Positions 14,263-19,418 of a DNA stretch of 19,418 nucleotides are shown in pieces. Every line of letters starts with the position of its first letter. The stretch's first letter is position 1. The notes below the pieces were generated by a model. That model searched no databases and was not told the DNA's origin. It was given only the letters and a program-made list of their open reading frames with translations. The DNA is taken from NCBI GenBank assembly GCA_050741915.1, contig JBOGEX010000167.1, forward strand, positions 1 through 19,418, written 5' to 3'. A program made the translations under genes and the position numbers. This DNA is from JACCTH01 sp050741915. GTDB taxonomy: Bacteria; Actinomycetota; Acidimicrobiia; Spongiisociales; ZC4RG35.

Positions 14263-15468
14263 TCAACCGAGCGCGTTCTTGACGTTGTCGGGGGCTTCGG
14301 AGTGGTAGACCGCCACCCAGGCTTCGAGCAGGTTGTCCTGGGTCACGGGCAGCGCATTGAGCGCTACGTAGGGTGGCGCCTCTTTGTCCAAGAGCCCGTA
14401 AGCGGCCAGGTTTGCCTCCGCGACGCCCTGGTCGTAGGGACGCTGGGCCCCGAGACCGTAGACCAACTCGCCGCTGCCGATGGCGATGGCGACGTTCTCG
14501 CCGAGGTCGATGGTCGTGATGATGAGGTCATCGCGACCAGCCGTGCGGGCAGCGGCCATAACCCCTTCGGCGGGGACATCCCACACAGCCCAGATACCGT
14601 CGAGGTTGGGGTTGGCGGTGAGCATGGCCGAGGCGGCCTTCTCAGCGTCACCGGTGAAGTCGGGTCCGCCGATCCCCTGCTCTGCCGCGATCTCGATCCC
14701 CGGGTAGCTCTCGGCGATGGTCGCCTTGAACGCCTCGAACCGTTGCTTGGTGACAAAGAAGTCGGCGGCGTGGAAGACGATGCCGACGCTGCCCTGGCAG
14801 CCAAGCGCTTTCGCCATTAGGTGGGCCGAGGCGACGCCGTTGCCGTAGTTGTCCGCCGAAACCACCGACACGTAGTCGGTGCCTTGAGTCAACCCGGCGG
14901 CGACGTTGTCCATGAACACGATCTCGACCCCGGCGTCGGCCGCCTTCTTGTAAGCGTCGGCCGTTGCCACCGCGTCGGTGGGGATCGACACAATGATGTC
15001 AGGCGACTGGGTGAGGACCGTTTCGATGTTCTCGACCTGCTTGACCACCTCGAAGTTGGCGTCGGTAGTCGCGATTACTTCGATCCCGAGCTCCCCAAAT
15101 CGGGCGTTCAAGCCATCGAGCTGAGCTTGCGACCAGTCGTTGCCGGCGTAGTGGAAGACCAGGGCGGCGGTGGCACCCATGCCCTTCACCTCAGCCAACT
15201 CCTCCGCGCTGAGCTCCAACGTGGAGGCGGCAACTGGTGACTCGCCGTTGGGACCGGTGCTCAGGACGCCGCCCTCCAGATCGGCCAGAGCCGCATCGGT
15301 ATCGCATGCGACCGCTCCCCCTCCGGCCGTCGTCGCTGAGCCACCTCCGGCCGTCGTCGCTGCACCACCGCCTGCCGCGGTTGTGGCTGCTCCGCCGCCA
15401 CCGCAGGCGGCGATGATCAACCCGAGCAGTAAGAGTCCTGCCAGGTATTTGTCCCTTAGACGGTCCAT
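14263..15468 (-). CDS. sugar-binding lipoprotein of ABC transporter (periplasmic binding protein, Peripla_BP_4-like)
   Basis: A 401-residue protein from ATG at 15468 with AAGGAG eight bases upstream; the longer frame to 15525 only adds leader sequence. The N-terminus is a lipoprotein signal (RDKYLAGLLLLGLIIAAC, lipobox Cys followed by Gly), then a low-complexity linker of GGG/AATTA repeats, typical of actinobacterial surface binding proteins. The ligand-binding domain follows (NDWSQAQLDGLNARFGELGI, PDIIVSIPTDAVATADAY, VSADNYGNG, IWAVWDVPAEGV, QRPYDQGVAEA). It captures the sugar outside the membrane and delivers it to the RbsC-like permease. A paralogous copy without signal or linker is fused to the ATPase of this operon, so a duplication within the locus is likely. 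Confidence 0.93.
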   Translation of the reverse strand: MDRLRDKYLAGLLLLGLIIAACGGGGAATTAAGGGAATTAGGGSATTAGGGAVACDTDAALADLEGGVLSTGPNGESPVAASTLELSAEELAEVKGMGATAALVFHYAGNDWSQAQLDGLNARFGELGIEVIATTDANFEVVKQVENIETVLTQSPDIIVSIPTDAVATADAYKKAADAGVEIVFMDNVAAGLTQGTDYVSVVSADNYGNGVASAHLMAKALGCQGSVGIVFHAADFFVTKQRFEAFKATIAESYPGIEIAAEQGIGGPDFTGDAEKAASAMLTANPNLDGIWAVWDVPAEGVMAAARTAGRDDLIITTIDLGENVAIAIGSGELVYGLGAQRPYDQGVAEANLAAYGLLDKEAPPYVALNALPVTQDNLLEAWVAVYHSEAPDNVKNALG

Positions 15469-15528
15469 TTCTTGTCTCCTTCCTTTCCTTATCCCTGTCT
15501 GTTGACTAGGTCGTTTATCCATCACTAT

Positions 15529-16362
15529 TCACGAAAACCCCAACATGCTCTCGAGGAATCGCCGGCTCTGCGCAGCGGCCTCCTTGGGTGCTCCGTCAAA
15601 GGAATCGAGCTCGACGGTTGCCCAACCGTCGTAGGCGATCTCGGTCAAGGTTTTGACGATGCCCACCATGTCCAGCTCGCCCTCGCCGAGGGGAAGGAAT
15701 CCAAACGGCTCTCGCCGGAAGTCTTTGAGGTGCACATAGCCGAGCCGGTCGGCGTGCTGTCGCAGCATGCCAGCGGGGTCTCCTCCGCCGGCAGCAAGGT
15801 GGGCGGTGTCGGCGCAAAGTCCGATCCGCGACACCGAGAGGAGCTTCTCCACTTGTGCAGGCGATTCGACGATCGTCGTCAAATGCGGATGGAAGACGGC
15901 GATGAGCCCGCTTTCTTCGGCGATGGCGACGACTTTGTCTAGAGAATCGCCAAGCCGTTGATAGTCGTCGGGCTCGATTCCGTTCCAGCGTTGCGCTCCC
16001 CCGCCGACGACCAGATGACGAGCATCGAATTGACCGGCAAGAGCAGCTGCCTTTCGCACCCGCCACAGTTCCTCCTCGAGGATCTCGGGGTAGATGAAGT
16101 TGCCACCGCAGTAGACGGCGACGAGTTGGAGCCCTGTGCTTTCCAAAAGGCGCCGAAAGCGAGAGGGGTTGTCTATGAAGTCGAGAAGATTGCCGTCGAA
16201 GATCTCGAAGCCGTCGTAACCGAGCTCGGCGATCTCGTTCGCGGCTCGCTCGACGTCGCCGCCCGACCGATAGAAGAGGTTCTTGATCGACGTAACTCCT
16301 ACGGGCTCTCCCACCACGCCGCCCCAGCAGATTGTGTGATAGCCGAGCTTGAGGTTGGTCAT
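15529..16362 (-). CDS. sugar phosphate isomerase/epimerase-like TIM barrel 1 (AP_endonuc_2 family)
   Basis: A 277-residue protein with the family's metal-binding pattern: DGFEIFDG (E53), FHPHLTT (H158/H160), GLCADTAHLA (D185, H188), YVHLKDFR (H211) and TVELDSF (E251). The length and layout are like IolE-type inosose dehydratases, xylose-isomerase-like epimerases and 3-keto-glycoside lyases or hydratases. The first residues (KLGYHTICWGG) also recall IolE. It lies between the ROK gene (34 bases) and the lipoprotein gene (60 bases), all in one direction. It probably acts on the keto-sugar made by one of the oxidoreductases (inference). Confidence 0.9.
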   Translation of the reverse strand: MTNLKLGYHTICWGGVVGEPVGVTSIKNLFYRSGGDVERAANEIAELGYDGFEIFDGNLLDFIDNPSRFRRLLESTGLQLVAVYCGGNFIYPEILEEELWRVRKAAALAGQFDARHLVVGGGAQRWNGIEPDDYQRLGDSLDKVVAIAEESGLIAVFHPHLTTIVESPAQVEKLLSVSRIGLCADTAHLAAGGGDPAGMLRQHADRLGYVHLKDFRREPFGFLPLGEGELDMVGIVKTLTEIAYDGWATVELDSFDGAPKEAAAQSRRFLESMLGFS

Positions 16363-16396
16363 TCCGTCTCTGTCTCCTCGTCCAAATGCAATTCGA

Positions 16397-17635
16397 TCAA
16401 ACTCCGACCGTTGCCTCAGCGGACTTTTGCTCTTGCTCCCGGTGCTCGATCAAACGATCGATCACGTCCGGGGCGAAAATGTGCTCGAGCACCATGACCG
16501 CCGCTCCCATGATTCCTGCTCGATCGTCAAGTCGGCTGCGGCGCAGGTCAAGGTGACGGGTCGCGAGAGTGGTGGACTGCTGATAGACGACCTCGCGAAT
16601 CCCGGCAAGCAACTGCTGGTCGGCGCCGGCGACGTCACCTCCGATGATGATGACTGGAGGGTTGAAGAAGTTGACGATGCCGGCGAGCACCTCGCCAAGC
16701 AGACGCCCGGCTTGGCGCACAAGCCTTATCGCCGAAGGGTTGCCGTCTCGAACCAGCGCAACCACGTCACGACTGCCGGAAGCTGCGTAACCCAAGCCAG
16801 ACAATTGCCGGGCCAATGCCGCCCCCCCGGCCATCGCCTCCACGCATCCACGATTGCCGCACCGGCAGGTCACGTCGGGGTGGTCTCCGAGCCTGATATG
16901 GCCGATGTCGCCGGCGGTGCCCTGAGCCCCGCGATGGATGCGACCATCGACGATCATTCCCGCGCCGATGCCGGTGCCGACTTTGACAAACAAGAGAGCC
17001 CGATGGACGTTGCGCCAATCGGTCCAGTACTCCCCGAGCGCCATGATGTTGACGTCGTTGTCCACGAGCACCGGCACCGGGAAGCGCTGGCTGATGATCC
17101 CGGGGATCTCCACTCCATTCCAGCCGGGCATGATCGGGGGAGCAACCGTGCGGCCAGCGCCGTATTCCACGGGTCCGGGCACCCCAATCCCGATCGCCCG
17201 GACGTCGTCGATCCCGCGTCCGGCCTCGGCCAGCAGTTGGTCAAAGCGATCCATGACAAAGCCGAGCACCCGCTCAGGCCCGAGCTCGATGTCGAGGCGG
17301 GAGGCCGTTTCTGCCAGCACGGTCGCATCGAGGTCCATGGCCGCCAACCGGCAATGGGTCGCACCGAGATCGGCTACGAGCACTACACCGGCCCGCGCAT
17401 TGAAGGCCAGCACCATCGGTGGTCGACCGCCAGTCGAAGGCCCCTCCCCGGCCTCATAGACAAGACCTTCGGCGATCAAGGCATCGACCCGTTGGGAAAC
17501 GGTCGAACGAGCCAGCCCAGTGGCCGCGGCCAAGGCGGGCCGTGTGACGAACTCACCGCCACGGATAATTTGGAGGAGCGACCCTGCCCCGTCGCCGATA
17601 GACCTTAGTTGGCTACCGGACAAATCTTCGGCCAT
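16397..17635 (-). CDS. ROK family transcriptional regulator
   Basis: A 412-residue protein. An N-terminal winged helix-turn-helix (about 15-65: VTRPALAAATGLARSTVSQRVDALIAEGLV) is followed by a ROK sugar-kinase-like domain: nucleotide motif VADLGATHCRLAAMDL (87-102), GIGVPGPVE (149-157), VDNDVNIMALGEY (191-203) and the zinc motif H246 with C257, C259 and C264 (CRCGNRGCVEA). ROK repressors such as NagC, Mlc and XylR release DNA on binding a sugar or sugar phosphate. It is the first gene of the minus operon. The predicted promoter places transcription at or within a base or two of the ATG, so the message is probably leaderless; no ribosome site is seen. Its operator is probably the palindrome at 17656-17679, giving autoregulation and control of the divergent operon. 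A kinase activity cannot be excluded but the HTH argues for a regulator. Confidence 0.93.
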   Translation of the reverse strand: MAEDLSGSQLRSIGDGAGSLLQIIRGGEFVTRPALAAATGLARSTVSQRVDALIAEGLVYEAGEGPSTGGRPPMVLAFNARAGVVLVADLGATHCRLAAMDLDATVLAETASRLDIELGPERVLGFVMDRFDQLLAEAGRGIDDVRAIGIGVPGPVEYGAGRTVAPPIMPGWNGVEIPGIISQRFPVPVLVDNDVNIMALGEYWTDWRNVHRALLFVKVGTGIGAGMIVDGRIHRGAQGTAGDIGHIRLGDHPDVTCRCGNRGCVEAMAGGAALARQLSGLGYAASGSRDVVALVRDGNPSAIRLVRQAGRLLGEVLAGIVNFFNPPVIIIGGDVAGADQQLLAGIREVVYQQSTTLATRHLDLRRSRLDDRAGIMGAAVMVLEHIFAPDVIDRLIEHREQEQKSAEATVGV

Positions 17636-17641
17636 TTCTCG

Positions 17642-17670
17642 ATCATAGTCATCTTACTTTAATCTTGCAA
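17642..17670 (-). promoter_or_regulatory. promoter of the ROK/sugar-transport operon (leaderless)
   Basis: On the minus strand TTGCAA (17670-17665), a 17-base spacer and TATGAT (17647-17642), followed after six bases by the ROK ATG at 17635. A start seven bases after the -10 box falls on the start codon. It uses the very same six base pairs as -35 as the plus-strand promoter. Confidence 0.6.
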
Positions 17671-17679
17671 GTCCAAAGT
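17656..17679. promoter_or_regulatory. palindromic operator, probable ROK site
   Basis: A 24-bp palindrome: ACTTT, three bases, CTTGCAAG, three bases, AAAGT. The 18 specified bases are perfectly symmetric; only the two 3-base gaps are not. It is centred in the 99-bp gap between the divergent genes and covers the -35 element of both promoters. ROK regulators bind such AT-flanked palindromes next to their own gene. Confidence 0.65.
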
Positions 17680-17693
17680 TATGCCCATATGAT
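17665..17693 (+). promoter_or_regulatory. promoter of the oxidoreductase 2/isomerase 2 operon
   Basis: TTGCAA (17665-17670), a 17-base spacer and TATGAT (17688-17693), giving a predicted start near 17700 and a leader of about 35 bases with AGGAGG at 17723-17728 before ATG 17735. It mirrors the minus-strand promoter exactly in hexamers and spacing. Confidence 0.6.
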
Positions 17694-17734
17694 ACGAAAC
17701 CTCGACGACTTAGCGCAACCTCAGGAGGTGAGCA

Positions 17735-18865
17735 ATGAGTGACCAGCTGGGCGCAGCGGTGATCGGAGCTGGTGGTTTCATCGGGGCGATCCACGTTCGA
17801 GCCTTGCGCCTCGCCGGCGCCAAGCTCATCGCGGTCGCCGAGTCGAGCCCCGACCGCTCCGTCCGAGCGGCGGCGAAAACCGGGGCGGCGCGGGCTCTCG
17901 AGTCACCCGACCAACTCGGGGGCGACGACATCGACGTGGTCCATGTGTGCACGCCGACGATGCTTCACGAGCCGTACGTGCGTGCCGCGCTTGCGAACGG
18001 CAAGCATGTCATCTGCGAGAAACCCCTGGCCGCCGATGCGAAGATCGCCGAAGAGCTGAGCGAGCTGGCGACCGAGGCTGGAGTGATCCACGCCATCCCG
18101 TTTGTCTACCGGTTCTATCCGCTGATCCGAGAAGTTCGCCATCGCATCTCCTCCGGCCTTAGTGGCGACGTCCGTCTGATCCACGGCAGTTACTTGCAGG
18201 ACTGGCTGAGCCGGCCCACCGACTGGAGCTGGCGAATCGACCCCGAGGCCGGGGGGCCATCCCGCGCCTTTGCCGACATCGGCTCGCATTGGTTCGATCT
18301 GATCGAGTTCGTCACCGGTCACAGGGTGACGGGTTTGAGCGCTCGGTTTGGAATCGCCTTCGCCGAGCGATTCGCAACTACCCACGTCAAGGCCTTCGAC
18401 ACCTCCGCCGACGACGGCGTGCCGACCTCCGTTCGTACAGAAGACACCGCGTCGGTCCTCTTCGAGACCGATGGCGGCGCCAGCGGCACTGCGGCCATAA
18501 GCCAGGTCTCAAACGGACACAAGAATCGACTCTGGTTCGAGATCGACGGCGCCGAGGAGTCGCTCGTCTTCGACCAGGAGTCGCCCGAAAAGATCTGGGT
18601 TGGGAGGAGGGATGGGTCTGCCGAGCTCGTTCGAGACCCGGCAGTTCTCAGTCCGGAAGCAGCACGGTTGAGCATTCTGCCGGCCGGGCATCCTCAGGGC
18701 TGGAGCGACTCATTCGCACTTTTCGTCGCCGATACCTACCGAGCAATAGGGACGGGGATATCCGATGGAGTTCCGACCTTCGCCGACGGTGCCCGGTCGG
18801 CTCGCCTGGTGGAGGTGACTCTGGCATCGGACGAGCGTCGAGAATGGGTGGAGGTCCCCTCGTGA
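17735..18865 (+). CDS. Gfo/Idh/MocA family oxidoreductase 2
   Basis: A 376-residue protein from ATG at 17735 with AGGAGG six bases upstream. Rossmann motif VIGAGGFIGAIH (9-20), CEKPL (94-98), GSYLQDW (151-157) and DIGSHWFDL (181-189, likely catalytic H185). It shares the G(S/T)YLQDW signature with oxidoreductase 1 but otherwise differs clearly, so the two are old paralogues with different steps, not a recent duplicate. It heads the divergent operon and its stop overlaps the GTG of the next gene (GTGA). It likely oxidises the imported sugar or reduces the final keto-intermediate with NAD(P); the direction cannot be told from sequence. Confidence 0.93.
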   Translation: MSDQLGAAVIGAGGFIGAIHVRALRLAGAKLIAVAESSPDRSVRAAAKTGAARALESPDQLGGDDIDVVHVCTPTMLHEPYVRAALANGKHVICEKPLAADAKIAEELSELATEAGVIHAIPFVYRFYPLIREVRHRISSGLSGDVRLIHGSYLQDWLSRPTDWSWRIDPEAGGPSRAFADIGSHWFDLIEFVTGHRVTGLSARFGIAFAERFATTHVKAFDTSADDGVPTSVRTEDTASVLFETDGGASGTAAISQVSNGHKNRLWFEIDGAEESLVFDQESPEKIWVGRRDGSAELVRDPAVLSPEAARLSILPAGHPQGWSDSFALFVADTYRAIGTGISDGVPTFADGARSARLVEVTLASDERREWVEVPS

Positions 18866-19418
18866 AGCTTGGCTTTATCACGTCGTGTTTTCCGGGATTG
18901 ACCCTGGAGGAGGTGGTCGGATGGGCTTCGGCAACCGGCTTCGAAGCGCTGGAGGTGGCTGCCTGGCCAACCGATGGCAATCGGCCGTTCACCGCCTCTC
19001 ATCTCGACGCCGATCAACTCAGCGAAAGTCAAGCCACCAAGGTGAGCAAGTTGCTCGCCGATCACGGTATGGAAATCGCGTCTGTGAGCTATTACGACAA
19101 CAACCTCCATCCCGATCCGGGTACACGCAAAGCGATCAATCGCTACGTGAGCCGCTGCATTGAGGCGGCGGCGCTGGTCGGCTCCCCCACCGTCGGCACC
19201 TTCGTCGGACGCGACCCGACGAAGTCGGTCAAAGAAAACCTCAAGGAGGCTGAAGCGATCTTTGCTCCCCTGGTCGAACAGGCCCAAAGCGCCGGCGTCA
19301 AAATCGTCATCGAGAACTGTGTGATGGAGGGTTGGCACCCCGACGGCTATCCGGGAAACCTCGCCTATAGCCCCGAGCTGTGGGAGTGGATGTTCTCCAT
19401 CGGCCTCTTCCTCAACTA
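18862..19418 (+). CDS. sugar phosphate isomerase/epimerase-like TIM barrel 2 (partial, cut by window end)
   Basis: GTG at 18862 overlaps the preceding TGA (GTGA). The open frame runs to the window end (185 codons). The start VKLGFITSCFPGLTLEEVVG, then ATGFEALEVAAWPTDG (metal Glu), EIASVSYYDNNLHPDP, SPTVGTFVGRDPTKSV and VKIVIENCVMEGWHPDGYPG fits the AP_endonuc_2/IolE-like family. The remaining metal ligands would lie beyond the edge. It differs from isomerase 1 in its first strand and in having IENC at the second Glu position, so it likely catalyses another step such as dehydration versus hydration or epimerisation. Confidence 0.88.
   Translation, partial: MKLGFITSCFPGLTLEEVVGWASATGFEALEVAAWPTDGNRPFTASHLDADQLSESQATKVSKLLADHGMEIASVSYYDNNLHPDPGTRKAINRYVSRCIEAAALVGSPTVGTFVGRDPTKSVKENLKEAEAIFAPLVEQAQSAGVKIVIENCVMEGWHPDGYPGNLAYSPELWEWMFSIGLFLN

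Noticed and set aside
16349..17608. 419-codon plus-strand open frame
   Set aside because: Antisense to the ROK gene, whose motifs are all clear; low-complexity, His/Asp-rich translation without family resemblance.

Overview
The window looks like a chromosomal piece of a high-GC bacterium, most likely an actinobacterium. The basis is GC-rich codon use, strong AGGAGG ribosome sites, GTG/TTG starts, GTGA/ATGA gene overlaps, and a lipoprotein with a Gly/Ala/Thr-rich linker. No rRNA, intact tRNA or housekeeping marker is present to fix the taxonomy.

Left part (1-3982). A membrane protein gene on the minus strand runs off the left edge. It is split into two frames at a run of nine G; its C-terminal half looks lysozyme-like. 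Two plus-strand genes follow: a DUF4365 (PD-(D/E)xK-like) protein with TPR repeats, and an unrecognised helical protein.

Middle part (about 4260-9140) is an integration zone. Three degenerate copies of the 3' half of a tRNA-Val(UAC) gene lie in tandem at 4264-4612. A fourth lies at 8381-8435, next to the 3' end of an N-terminally truncated tyrosine integrase. Copies three and four belong to modules of about 170 bp with identical internal spacing, and they bracket 3.8 kb. The cargo of that segment is a DUF1883 gene whose expected start codon is ACG, a HipA-like kinase, and an overlapping gene that joins a HipA-N-like region to a HIRAN domain. A frameshifted DinB-like pseudogene lies just to the right.

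Right part (9212-19418) is a carbohydrate uptake and catabolism locus arranged as two divergent operons. The minus-strand operon reads ROK repressor, TIM-barrel isomerase/epimerase, sugar-binding lipoprotein, (a 40-nt hairpin), Gfo/Idh/MocA oxidoreductase, RbsC-like permease, RbsA-like double ATPase fused to a second sugar-binding domain, and an antibiotic-biosynthesis-monooxygenase-like protein. The plus-strand operon reads a second Gfo/Idh/MocA oxidoreductase and a second isomerase/epimerase, cut by the window edge. Between them two symmetrical promoters appear to share one -35 hexamer inside a palindromic operator, so a single bound ROK dimer could silence both directions.

The most unusual points are the cytoplasmic ATPase carrying a sugar-binding domain closely related to the lipoprotein of the same operon, the shared-hexamer divergent promoter, the HipA-kinase/HIRAN pair on a small tRNA-targeted element, and the stacked tRNA-Val scars.
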